Below, piece after piece: positions 8,898-17,686 of a DNA stretch of 64,000 bases (positions within the stretch are counted from its first letter, which is position 1; each line of letters opens with the position of its first letter). The notes beneath the pieces are model-generated. The model was not told the DNA's origin, did no database searches, and saw only the letters and a list, made by a program, of their open reading frames with translations. Where the stretch lies: assembly GCA_903876795.1 (NCBI GenBank), contig CAIRBK010000041.1:30040-94039 (forward strand), given 5' to 3'. Both the position numbers and the translations under genes were made by a program. The stretch comes from an uncultured Verrucomicrobiota bacterium. GTDB taxonomy: Bacteria > Verrucomicrobiota > Verrucomicrobiia > Opitutales > Opitutaceae.

Positions 8898-10151
8898 TCA
8901 CGATTCCTTCGCAGCTCCCCGAAGCGCCTTGGCCACAAGGCCCAGGAGGATGCCGCGTTCGTGTTCCCAGTTGAAGCGCTCCTGGCCCGCTTTCCAGGCC
9001 GCCGCCGCCGCCCGAGACAGCCTGCCCGAATCGGCGAAGAACGCATCAAGCGCGCGGGCGGTTTCCTCGGGGTGATCGAGATCGATGATCAAAGCGGCGT
9101 CTCCCAGCGAACGTGCGAAGTCGGTTTGGGCGCTCGTGGGCGTGCAGGCGACTGGCAGGCCGGCCAAAAGGTAGGTGAACAGTTTATTGGTCAGGCAGAG
9201 GTCGCGGTTTCTCGGGCGGGTCTGCTCCAGCGAAAGCCCCACGTCGTAGGTAGACGCCAGGACTGCCATCTGATCGGAAGGTGCAAGTGGCAGAAATTCA
9301 AGCGAACCGGCGTATCCTGAAGATCGTGCATGTTGCGTAAGCATCTCCTGGAAGCCCGGTGCCGTGACTCCGCGAAGGTGAAGCGACGAAGGTGTGCGCA
9401 GATGCGCAAGAACCCCTACCATGCTTTCCAATCCCCTGCCTGGCCCGATAGTCTGCGAAAACCAATAGAAACGCCGGGGCGCGTTGTCGTTTCGCGCCAT
9501 ATCCGGTGGAGGGAAAGGAGCCTCGCGCATCGGGAAGACGTTGAGGATAACAGCCGGTTCGGGGATGCCGTAGGTTTCCGTATAGGCGCGGGCGATCAAT
9601 GGGGCGGCCGCCGTCGTATAAGCGGCTCCCGGCAGCAGCGCTCTCTCGATGGTGCTGAGCGCCAGACGCTCCGTTCCATCCTGTTCGCTCAAGTCGGTTT
9701 CAGCCGTATGGAAATCCTCTGCGTCGAACGCGTAGGGCACGCCTCGGTCGCGGGCGGCGAGGGCGGCGGCGGCCAGCCCGGCGACGGTGTGACCGATATA
9801 GAGATCGGCGGCTATGGACCTCGCGGCCGCCGCCAAGGCCGCCTGGGCGGGGTGCTGCGCGCGCATGGCAAGGTCGAGGGTCGGAGCGGCCTTGCGGGCG
9901 AGGCGGCGGCGGGCCAATCGATGCAGGGTGCGGCTGGGCAGCCGCCGCCAGGAGCGGGTGTAGTCGACCACGGTTGCCGTCCATGACGCGGCGCTGCGGA
10001 TTTGCGCGTCGAACGGATCGACCGGCGCATAGTTTCGACCGCAGACGACGTGTACGCGGTAGCCTGCGGCCTTGAGCGCATCGGCCTCCTTCACGAGCCG
10101 GGGATTGCTCGCCAGGTGGGCGGGGGAGACCAGGCAGATGAGCGGACTCAT
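8898..10151 (-). CDS. Glycosyltransferase family 4-like
   Basis: The 417-residue protein starts MSPLICLVSPAHLASNPRL, a common N-terminus of GT-B group 1 enzymes (strand then glycine/serine loop). The start at 10151 is chosen because it forms ATGA with the stop of the preceding gene; the longer frame is a shadow. The C-terminal part has RFYWFSQTIGPGRGLESMV and LCLTNKLFTYLLAGLPV, where the usual EGFG-type donor site is replaced by NKLFTYLLAG as in several related transferases. The substrate is unknown. Confidence 0.8.
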   Translation of the reverse strand: MSPLICLVSPAHLASNPRLVKEADALKAAGYRVHVVCGRNYAPVDPFDAQIRSAASWTATVVDYTRSWRRLPSRTLHRLARRRLARKAAPTLDLAMRAQHPAQAALAAAARSIAADLYIGHTVAGLAAAALAARDRGVPYAFDAEDFHTAETDLSEQDGTERLALSTIERALLPGAAYTTAAAPLIARAYTETYGIPEPAVILNVFPMREAPFPPPDMARNDNAPRRFYWFSQTIGPGRGLESMVGVLAHLRTPSSLHLRGVTAPGFQEMLTQHARSSGYAGSLEFLPLAPSDQMAVLASTYDVGLSLEQTRPRNRDLCLTNKLFTYLLAGLPVACTPTSAQTDFARSLGDAALIIDLDHPEETARALDAFFADSGRLSRAAAAAWKAGQERFNWEHERGILLGLVAKALRGAAKES

Positions 10152-11416
10152 GGCTGGCGGCCGGAGAGAAAGCGCGTGACCGCCGAGCCGAGCGCCGCCC
10201 GATAATCGGTCCACTGCCAGGACGCGGCGGTCTCCCGGGCGTGTGCGCGCATTGCGTGAAGCTCGGCCCGGTTTTGCTGGCACCACTCGATGGAGGCGAT
10301 CAACGAATCGACATCCCGCGTCCTTACGAGAAGTCCGTTCTCGCGGTCGCGCAGGAGGTCGTTGCATCCGGCCTGGTCGCTCGTGATCACCGGAAGACCT
10401 TGCGACCACGCCTCGGTGGCCACCATCCCGAAGCCGTCGCAGAGTGTGGGGAAAATCAATACGTCGCTCTCCCGGTAGCGGGACATGAGTGCATCGCGTG
10501 GAATCGAGCCGCCGATCTCCACACCTTCCGGCAGCGGCAGCAGCAGACGGTCCGGCAGGGCGACGGCGCCGTAAATACGCAGGGTCGCGTGGCGGCCCAG
10601 CCGGCCCCGGCGCCAGGCTTCAAGCAGGTAATGCGCGCCCTTGCGCACGCCAAAAGTGCCCGCCCAAAGAACCGACAGCTTCGATGAAACACTTCCGCCG
10701 CCGACCGCTTCATCGGGCGAAATCGGCGGAGGAGCGCCAAGCGGCACCACGGCGACTTTGCCCGTGTCGCGTCCCGCCCGGGAAAACGTGTCGCGTGTAA
10801 ATCGCGACGCGGCGACCACCAGGCCGGCGGCATCCCATTCGCGCTTTCGCCGGTCCGCCCTGCGCTCCTCACGCGCAAACGTGTGCCGGTAGAACGGAGT
10901 CTTAAGCTCGGGAAACTGATCCAGTTCGCGTTCCAGCATCGACTGCACAAAGGCCGGCTCGGGTGCGGGGACGTTGTAGATGATTTTCCGTCCGGTCGCC
11001 CGCGCCTTTTCAAAGGTGGCCAGCGAGCTGTGCTCGTAGCCGAAGACCGCAGTGATTTCCGAAGTCAGGCAATGCCTAGCCACATGGCGGTCGAAGCCGG
11101 TCTCGGCCCACTCCCAAACCAAGTCGCCGAGGCGCTGGGATGAATCAAGGCGGGCGGACAGCAGCCGCAACAATTCGCCGGCCGGCCGGCCGGTGACACG
11201 CTCCGCCGGGAGTTCGGTCACTTTCCTCCGGCGCAGATCGCGGTCGAAATCGTGGCGGGCGAATCGGGCGAGGTTGATCGCGATTTTTTGCCAGCGGCAT
11301 TCCGGCTCGTAGCGCAGGGTGGTGTGCAGTTTTTCCAACAGGCCCGCCTCAAGCAGGGCGCGTGCATCCTGCTGCACATGCGGGGCGACACTGGGATGGA
11401 ATATCAGGGTGCTCAC
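10148..11416 (-). CDS. Glycosyltransferase family 4 (GT-B), GTG start
   Basis: The 422-residue product starts at a GTG (11416) giving STLIFHPSVAPHVQQ, and overlaps the upstream stop as GTGA. Upstream in-frame sequence is only the shadow of the neighbour. Domain two contains VLWAGTFGVRKGAHYLLEAW and FPTLCDGFGMVATEAWSQG, the E-x7-E donor-binding motif of group 1 transferases, so a retaining sugar transfer to the growing glycan is likely. The N-terminal half is less conserved and gives no clue to the acceptor. Confidence 0.85.
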   Translation of the reverse strand: MSTLIFHPSVAPHVQQDARALLEAGLLEKLHTTLRYEPECRWQKIAINLARFARHDFDRDLRRRKVTELPAERVTGRPAGELLRLLSARLDSSQRLGDLVWEWAETGFDRHVARHCLTSEITAVFGYEHSSLATFEKARATGRKIIYNVPAPEPAFVQSMLERELDQFPELKTPFYRHTFAREERRADRRKREWDAAGLVVAASRFTRDTFSRAGRDTGKVAVVPLGAPPPISPDEAVGGGSVSSKLSVLWAGTFGVRKGAHYLLEAWRRGRLGRHATLRIYGAVALPDRLLLPLPEGVEIGGSIPRDALMSRYRESDVLIFPTLCDGFGMVATEAWSQGLPVITSDQAGCNDLLRDRENGLLVRTRDVDSLIASIEWCQQNRAELHAMRAHARETAASWQWTDYRAALGSAVTRFLSGRQP

Positions 11417-12411
11417 AGCGAATGGTTCGCCCGCGCCTCGGCGCTGATGTCCAGATAAGCACGAGCTTGTCCCGCCAGGGTCAGATTTTCGGTCACATAA
11501 GCGCGCGGACTGAAGCCGCCTGCCTTCGCTTTTTTGAGGAAGCCGGGCAGCTTGGCGTTGAACCCGGCCAGATCCGGAAAACGTTCGCCGCAGCGCGCGT
11601 CGAAATAGGGAACCGAGGTGACCCCGGAAAACCGGACACGGTGCGGATACATGTAGGGATCCTGCCAGAAGCCCCCGCGATCCCAGGCTAGCAAAGGTAC
11701 ATCGGAGGCAAGCGCCTGGAGATAGGCGAAGCCCTGGGTTTCGTGTTCGCAGAGAAACACCATGGCGCGAACGCTCTTGAGCAGCGCATGATACTCCTCC
11801 TCGCGATAGTGGCCGTAGCGCAGGTAATGCACTTTCATACCCGCGGCGGCGAGTTGGTCGCGAATCGGGTTGAGCAGGGCGGGTTCCAGTTGGTCGCGTT
11901 GCCAGCGGATCTTGTCGTAGACGAGCACGGTGTCGGGTTCGGGCGGACGGGCCGGCGGAGCCCACAGGCGGGTGTCGATGCCCGCCGGCCAGACAACGGT
12001 GCGCAGAGGCACGCCTAGGTCCCGGTCATACATGGCCTTGAACCAGTCGCAGGAAATCACGAGACGACAAAGCTCGGGACGCCCCCAAAACGTGTTTTCA
12101 GTCGGGTGGTCGTCGATGCCGGGACCGTAAATGATCGGGTGTCCGGCGGGGATTTTTTCCATCACATGGGATTTCCCGATCACATGGGCCCAGGCGCCGG
12201 GATTGCGGCGCAACCCGCGGTAGTCGTTTACCCGGTAATTGAAGCCGATTTCGTCGAGGCCGGCGCGGAGGTTAAGATACCAGCGCATGACGCCGCCCGG
12301 ACGCGCCGGACCGCGCACGGCACGACGAACGATACGACGCAGGTAACGATCTCCACTGATCCAGCGGTCGGGATCGGGTTCCTCGTAAAAAAGAAAAAAC
12401 GGTTCGATCAT
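11413..12411 (-). CDS. Glycosyltransferase-like protein (GT-B, poorly typed)
   Basis: The 332-residue protein starts MIEPFFLFYEEPDPDRW. It lacks the strongest GT signatures but has a GT-B-like order: IIYGPGIDDHPTE, then VVWPAGIDTRLW, then MVFLCEHETQGFAYLQALA. The last resembles the donor-site loop of glycosyltransferase group 1. Its position between sugar transferases and its junctions (2 bp gap upstream, GTGA overlap downstream) support a role in the same glycan pathway. The exact family is not settled. Confidence 0.65.
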   Translation of the reverse strand: MIEPFFLFYEEPDPDRWISGDRYLRRIVRRAVRGPARPGGVMRWYLNLRAGLDEIGFNYRVNDYRGLRRNPGAWAHVIGKSHVMEKIPAGHPIIYGPGIDDHPTENTFWGRPELCRLVISCDWFKAMYDRDLGVPLRTVVWPAGIDTRLWAPPARPPEPDTVLVYDKIRWQRDQLEPALLNPIRDQLAAAGMKVHYLRYGHYREEEYHALLKSVRAMVFLCEHETQGFAYLQALASDVPLLAWDRGGFWQDPYMYPHRVRFSGVTSVPYFDARCGERFPDLAGFNAKLPGFLKKAKAGGFSPRAYVTENLTLAGQARAYLDISAEARANHSL

Positions 12412-12412
12412 T

Positions 12413-13474
12413 TCAGCGGGCCAGCCAGTCGGGCAGGAAGCGGGTGACCGTGCGTTTCAGAGTGCGCAGTTTCTCGCGTATCCAGACGCGACGAAAGGCC
12501 GGATCGCCGCGGTCGAGTCGTCCGCGAGTAAACAACAGGCGCCGGAATTCTTTCGTGAGTTTGACCCCGTCGAAGGTCTTGAAGGGGTAGGGTGCCGGAG
12601 GTGAACCGGTCACATGGACGGCCACGCCTTGGTGATAACGGGCCAGGACGGCGGCGAGCCAGGGAGCATTGGCCAGAACGGCGGCGTTGGCCTCGGCCGA
12701 CATGTAAGTACAAACCACGCCGGGCCGCTCGAGGCGGTATCCGCTCAGGTGGAAAAACACGACGGGGGAACCGTCGATTTCCCAGCGTGCATCGTCGCAT
12801 TGGGCGACCGCGCGCTCGTGCACGTTCCAAAACGCGATGTTGAGGCGGGGGTCGCGGCAAATCTCGACGTGGCGGGGGAAGTAGTGAGGCAGCAAGGGCA
12901 GCAGTTTCTGATCGACAAACATGCCGTGCGGGCGGTCGCAGAAGCCGTAAACGGGCAGCCGTGTACGCAACCAGTTCAACATCTCGACGGATTCCGGGCA
13001 ACGCCGCCAGGCCGCGAACCCGCCGTTCAGCAACCCTTGGTCGACGATGTCGATCTCGGTGGTGTGGGTGATCGACAGTGGCGGAGGGACCAACTGATGC
13101 GGAGTAAGGAGCAGCGGTGCGGACTCCATCTGATCCCAGACTTCGGAAAACGAGCCCGTCACGAGCAGATCGACATCGAGGCAGATGACCCGTTCGTGGT
13201 GTTGCGCGAAGAGATGGGAGACTAGGAATGGTTTCAGCGCGTTGCAGAACTCGAACGCGTCGAAATACCAGCGCATCAAGGGTGGCCCGGCGTCGGCAAG
13301 CTCGTCCAACGCGACAAAGCGCAGGCCGCCGCCCGACGGGGGCGGCTCCCCGCCGACCAAATCGGTGATCAACACATGGAGCACTTCGGGGTTGCCTGCC
13401 GCACGCAGGGAATCTGCCAGAGCGCGGGCAAACGGCAGGTGGGAGCGGGTGCTGACGGTGCAGAACGATTTCAA
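12413..13474 (-). CDS. GT-A glycosyltransferase-like protein (GT8-type DxD), TTG start
   Basis: The 353-residue protein has a clear first strand KSFCTVSTRSHLPFARAL and ERVICLDVDLLVTG, where Asp100-x-Asp102 is the metal-binding DxD of GT-A nucleotide-diphospho-sugar transferases. It also has VDQGLLNGGFAAW and VVFFHLSG, a pattern seen in GT8 and related putative sugar transferases. The only in-frame codon near the N-terminus that can start it is a TTG at 13474, with no obvious ribosome site, so expression could be weak or depend on the upstream gene. Confidence 0.72.
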   Translation of the reverse strand: MKSFCTVSTRSHLPFARALADSLRAAGNPEVLHVLITDLVGGEPPPSGGGLRFVALDELADAGPPLMRWYFDAFEFCNALKPFLVSHLFAQHHERVICLDVDLLVTGSFSEVWDQMESAPLLLTPHQLVPPPLSITHTTEIDIVDQGLLNGGFAAWRRCPESVEMLNWLRTRLPVYGFCDRPHGMFVDQKLLPLLPHYFPRHVEICRDPRLNIAFWNVHERAVAQCDDARWEIDGSPVVFFHLSGYRLERPGVVCTYMSAEANAAVLANAPWLAAVLARYHQGVAVHVTGSPPAPYPFKTFDGVKLTKEFRRLLFTRGRLDRGDPAFRRVWIREKLRTLKRTVTRFLPDWLAR

Positions 13475-13487
13475 ATGTGGGACGGAT

Positions 13488-14372
13488 TTAATTCAGAAAA
13501 GGCCGCAAGGATAGAGCCACGTCGGTAATCCGCTCCTTGGCGGTGGCGGAGCCTTTGGGTCGCAGGAAAACCCAGGCCATGGTCCAGTGACGATTCTCGG
13601 CGACGAGACCCTTGCGTACGGCGACGCATTCTCCAGCCAACAGCGGGGATTCACAGGTCTGCGCCTTGAACTCGTCGTCCGTGCTAACGATCAACCGCAC
13701 CTCATGGGTGTCGGCGAAGGAAGTCATAATGTGGTCGAACGTGTTGTGAAGCTCGATCACGAGGTGGGCGTTGCGTAGGGTTTGCGCGATGTCCCGGTCA
13801 AACAGTTCACGTTCGGCACCCTCGCAATCACAGAAAATCAGTACCTGCGAATCGGGTGAAAACGATTTTTCCCAGCCGGCGGGAGCGGCTCCCTGAATCT
13901 CAATCCTGGCATCGACGCCGTTATGGCGGGCCATCTTGGCGCAAAGCGAGCGGGCTTCGGCGTCGATATCGAAGGCCAAAACGCGGGCTTGCGGAAACAT
14001 GCGGGCGAATCCTACGGCATAATAACCCTCGGCGCAGCCGATATCGGCAACAACGTCAAATTGTCTGCCAGTCAGCTCGTGTCGGATCACCTCGTGGAGC
14101 TCTTTTTCATAGAGTCATAGCAGCTTGGGGTAGAGCGCGCTGCCAAAGGCGGTGAGTTCGGGGTAAGAGAGTCCGGCGAATGGTCCTGCGATCACGTGTC
14201 CGCCTGTCTCCTTATCGATCAGCCTCTTCACTGCAAAGGTACGCGCGCGCACAATCATCCCAGCAAGCCAGCAAAGAGGGCGGCCCAGAAGGCTACGAGC
14301 AGTTTTGGAGCCCAAACCTCCAACAACTAAACGTTTGACTAAGTATGAAAGTGTTTGATGCGCGATCTGCAT
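13488..14372 (-). pseudogene. FkbM-like SAM methyltransferase interrupted by an in-frame TGA
   Basis: Two segments in the same reading frame form one protein. Residues 1-85 (MQIAHQTLSYLVKRLVVGG ... SALYPKLL) are followed by a TGA at 14115-14117. Immediately after it the frame continues LYEKELHEVIRHEL and FDVVADIGCAEGYYAVGFA, the SAM-binding motif I, then FDIDAEARSL and CDCEGAERELFD. Related methyltransferases read through this point without a break, so TGA probably replaces a sense codon (a one-base change from GGA would suffice). No base is inserted or lost. The downstream part could restart at the GTG at 14090. It may be a recent pseudogene or a sequencing or assembly error. Confidence 0.75.
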
Positions 14373-14401
14373 GCAGAGACTGCCACAATGGGTTATTGTG
14401 A

Positions 14402-15277
14402 TTATTGATTCCGGGCGTGTTGCTCCCAGCGACGGGCGAGCAGAGGCATGGGCAGCCAGTAGCTCGCATGCCTGAATGCCAGGGTGGTGTTTCCTTTGAG
14501 CAAGTCGGCTACGCAGGCTTTCAGGTGAAAGTGCCGCAGTCGCATAAACTCGCGCTGCATGGCGGGGAGATCGCGATGCTTCATACGCACGAGCAACTCG
14601 TAGTTGAACATTTGTCGGGTATCGGTGGAAAGCGATCCATCCCGCAGGCGAATGTGTGTTTGGGTGTCTGGGCTTCCATCGTAGAAAAACGATGCGCCCG
14701 CACGGGCGCATCGGAGCCAAAAATCCCAGTCCTCGAATGAGCGCAGGGAGGGGTCGAAACCGTTGATTTCGCGTGCGACTGAACAGGGGACGAGAGCTGC
14801 ACTTACTGGCATCAGGTTTTCGCGGGCCAACTTCTCCAGCATGGTCTCTGCATTGCAACTCTCGGCGTGGTGAACGGTCGGCTGATTTTCTTTGGTGCGA
14901 TCACGAAAGTACGTGCAGCCGCTGTAAACGAGTGTTCGAGGCCGCTGCTGCGCTTCTTCCAGATTCAGTTCTAGTTTCCGCTGCGCAATCAGATCGTCCG
15001 AATCCAGGAAGAGGAGGTAATCGCTGCGCGCATTTTGTATGCCGATATTGCGCGCCGCAGCCGGCCCACGGCGGGATTGCCGGAAAAGTTGGATGCGAGA
15101 GTCGTAGCGCATGGCTGCGCGCACGATTTCCGGTGTGCCGTCAGTGGAGCCGTCGTCTACTATGATGCATTCCCAAGCGGGCATGGATTGGGCCTGTACG
15201 CTTTTCAGCGTTTCCGCCAGGGTCGCTGCGGAGTTCCAAGCGGGGACAAGGACGCTTACGCGCGGGTTTTCAGGCAT
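14402..15277 (-). CDS. Glycosyltransferase family 2 (GT-A)
   Basis: The 291-residue GT-A protein has VSVLVPAWNSAATLAETLKS at residues 7-26, IIVDDGSTDGTPE at 38-50 and the DxD-containing LLFLDSDDLI at 88-97. These are the standard metal- and nucleotide-binding elements of inverting family 2 enzymes. It overlaps the preceding GT2 gene by 8 bp, so the two probably act in the same pathway. Its product specificity cannot be read. Confidence 0.9.
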   Translation of the reverse strand: MPENPRVSVLVPAWNSAATLAETLKSVQAQSMPAWECIIVDDGSTDGTPEIVRAAMRYDSRIQLFRQSRRGPAAARNIGIQNARSDYLLFLDSDDLIAQRKLELNLEEAQQRPRTLVYSGCTYFRDRTKENQPTVHHAESCNAETMLEKLARENLMPVSAALVPCSVAREINGFDPSLRSFEDWDFWLRCARAGASFFYDGSPDTQTHIRLRDGSLSTDTRQMFNYELLVRMKHRDLPAMQREFMRLRHFHLKACVADLLKGNTTLAFRHASYWLPMPLLARRWEQHARNQ

Positions 15278-16430
15278 GACGTCGAAGGATACGGGTTTTC
15301 ACCCACGTTTTGGCTATAACGCTTGCGGTTCTCAGCGGCGCGGTTCGGGCGCAAAGCCGAATAAGCGAAAGGTTGTGCAATAGGCCTGTGTATTTGATCT
15401 TCTGATGCAATTCTCCAAGCAGGTAGCGGGGCACCACTGCCCGCCAGAGCTCTCTAGCGGAAATCTCATGGGGTGTTAGGGGAAGAATCGTTGCCGGAAC
15501 GGAATTCACACCAGCCGGGCTCAGCGCATCTACAAAGGAAGGATGCGCCATAATCGCAATGGCGAGGGTGCGCAGCACAGCACGTTCATCGGTTTCAAAT
15601 CGCTCGGATTGAGAACCGGTTTTGGATGCGGCGTGTTCCCTGAATGTCGCCAGCGTCGACTCTATCCGGCAGATGGTTTTGCCACCACCATCGATCGCCA
15701 AAAGACGAACCCAAAGCTCGAAGTCCATGGCGAAATGAAGGGATTCGTTTACGCGCCCTACAAACGAGGTCCGATAAAACATCGCTGGCTGGGCGGTGCG
15801 GTGGTTGACTATGTCGTCGGCGGTATTGCCCGTCAGTTTGATTCCGTAGTTACGGAGGACTTGACCATCACGCAGGACATTGAGCTGTCCGGCAATCAAT
15901 CTGGCTTCGGGGTGGCTCGCAGCATTTTGAGCCAGTGTTGCCAGCGCGCCGGGCTGGAGATAATCGTCGCTGTTCAGCCAGTTGAACCATTCTCCGGTGG
16001 CACGAGCCAGTCCCTTGTTGATGGCGTGGGATTGCCCGCGGTCGGGTTTACTTTCCCAATGGGAGATCCAAGGGGAGTATTTTTTAAGAATATCAACGGT
16101 GCCGTCGGTGCTGCCGCCATCGATTACGATGTATTCGAGATCGGGGTAGCCCTGCAAAAGGACCGAACGTATTGTTTCCTCAATGAAGATTCCTTGATTA
16201 AAGGAAGGTGTGATGATCGTGATGCGCTGGCAGTTTTCCCCAGGCGTCACTTGATGCGTGGCCGACGCATAAGTCCACGGCCAGCCGGAACGACCCGAAG
16301 GCGGGGTAGGGAGGTCGGCTATCGTCGCGGGCCGGTTGCGCCCGGTCTGGCTTAGATACGACTCATGATCCTTGGCCGATTGGGTAGATGCCGCGAAATC
16401 ATACGTTCGTCCGCTGACGGGTTCATTCAT
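15270..16430 (-). CDS. Glycosyltransferase family 2 (GT-A) with N-terminal extension
   Basis: The 386-residue protein has a roughly 65-residue N-terminal extension without recognisable domain. It is followed by ITIITPSFNQGIFIEETIRS at 70-89, IVIDGGSTDGTVDIL and NWLNSDDYLQPGA near 150, the GT-A donor and metal sites. The start forms ATGA with the upstream gene. The extension carries Ser/Thr/Pro-rich sequence and could be a membrane-contact or partner site. From here to about 20.3 kb the bases look less GC-rich than the flanks, which may mark transferred DNA. Confidence 0.88.
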   Translation of the reverse strand: MNEPVSGRTYDFAASTQSAKDHESYLSQTGRNRPATIADLPTPPSGRSGWPWTYASATHQVTPGENCQRITIITPSFNQGIFIEETIRSVLLQGYPDLEYIVIDGGSTDGTVDILKKYSPWISHWESKPDRGQSHAINKGLARATGEWFNWLNSDDYLQPGALATLAQNAASHPEARLIAGQLNVLRDGQVLRNYGIKLTGNTADDIVNHRTAQPAMFYRTSFVGRVNESLHFAMDFELWVRLLAIDGGGKTICRIESTLATFREHAASKTGSQSERFETDERAVLRTLAIAIMAHPSFVDALSPAGVNSVPATILPLTPHEISARELWRAVVPRYLLGELHQKIKYTGLLHNLSLIRLCARTAPLRTASVIAKTWVKTRILRRHA

Positions 16431-17686
16431 GATTTTTTATGCATCAGACTTTCGTAGACGCCCCGGTATCTGTTCGCGTTTATTGAGGGCGCATGGCGTG
16501 CGATTACGAGACGTCGACCTGATTCGATTAAGGCTCTTCGTAGTTCTTCGTCTCGGGTCAATCGACGCAGGCTTTTTGACAGCAAACCTACATCGCCGAC
16601 TGGAAAAAGCAGGCCTGCGCGACCTTCGTCCAGCGCCTCACGGATGCCGCCGACATCCGATCCGATAACGGGTGTGCCGCAGGCGAGAGCCTCAATTGCG
16701 GTTTGCCCGAACGCCTCGGCGTGAGAAGGAATCACAAAACAATCCATCGCGGAGTAGGCCGCACACTTGAGATCATCGTTCTCCAAGTAACCGAGATGGA
16801 TCCAAGGTGAAGACACCGAGTTTTTAACCGTGTCCGTAGGTCCGCTGCCAAAACTCAGCAGGGCCACTGGAACGGAGCGTTCGATTTCTCGAATCGAGGC
16901 CAGAAGATCGACCAGGCCCTTGCGCTTGTTGCGCAGACTGGTGCTTGCGAAGCCGATGATGAGGTGGTCAACTGGTAAGCCGAATGCGAGTTTGGCCGCT
17001 GTTTTGTCGCGAGGAGCGAACCGATTTGCATCTAGAGGATAAAAAATGGTTTCAAACCGTGTTTCTGCTGCGAAGAAACCCGATGCTTGGGCTGCAGTTG
17101 TGTTCCAAGTGCTGTTGCCGATGATTGCTAGCGGGGATACCGATTGAAGCCTTTTTCGTTTCAATGTGCGCCACCGATCGTCAAGTTTATGCAAAGCTGG
17201 ATTATGTTCGCGATCGAGAGTGTAGTGAAAACCGCCGAGATAGGGGTTTTGGTCATGCAGGGTCCAGACGAGTGGTTTTGTGATCCGCGCAAAGAAGCGC
17301 GGATAATCGACGAATCCCGTAGTCCAGTGAAGATGAACCAGGTCGGCATCCGTCACCCATGGATGGGATTCGGGTGCGAAGCGCGCGTGCGGGCTGGAGA
17401 AAAGCTCGAATTCCGCCGCCCCTCCGGATTTTTGAATTTCCAAAACGGTATCTGCCTCATCCTTGGCGACAGGGTCGTGGACTTTTAGCAGGCGGCGCAG
17501 CCCACGCTTCCACAAGGGTGGAACCAGCGGCGGGCATGTAGTGCAGCTGTTGGCCGTGGATTCGGCCCCAGCACGGGCGCAAAGAAAGCGGCTATTGATG
17601 CCGATGGTGCGAAGCGCTTCATGTTGGCGCCAGGCGGCGATTCCGGCCCCTCCGGTGTTGGTCGTGGCGATGTGGACGATATTCAT
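16427..17686 (-). CDS. Glycosyltransferase family 4 (GT-B)
   Basis: The 419-residue enzyme starts MNIVHIATTNTGGAGIAAWR; the glycine-rich loop after the first strand contacts the acceptor in GT-B enzymes. The second domain holds HLIIGFASTSLRNKRKGLVD and IPSHAEAFGQTAIEALACG, the E-x7-E donor motif, followed by GTPVIGSDVGGIREAL. The start at 17686 gives ATGA overlap with the GT2-acyltransferase fusion gene. The role is sugar addition to the surface glycan. Confidence 0.89.
   Translation of the reverse strand: MNIVHIATTNTGGAGIAAWRQHEALRTIGINSRFLCARAGAESTANSCTTCPPLVPPLWKRGLRRLLKVHDPVAKDEADTVLEIQKSGGAAEFELFSSPHARFAPESHPWVTDADLVHLHWTTGFVDYPRFFARITKPLVWTLHDQNPYLGGFHYTLDREHNPALHKLDDRWRTLKRKRLQSVSPLAIIGNSTWNTTAAQASGFFAAETRFETIFYPLDANRFAPRDKTAAKLAFGLPVDHLIIGFASTSLRNKRKGLVDLLASIREIERSVPVALLSFGSGPTDTVKNSVSSPWIHLGYLENDDLKCAAYSAMDCFVIPSHAEAFGQTAIEALACGTPVIGSDVGGIREALDEGRAGLLFPVGDVGLLSKSLRRLTRDEELRRALIESGRRLVIARHAPSINANRYRGVYESLMHKKS

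Noticed and set aside
14115..14117. TGA as a selenocysteine codon in the methyltransferase
   Set aside because: No SECIS-like hairpin was evident just after it, and this family does not use selenocysteine here. A nonsense change or sequence error is simpler.
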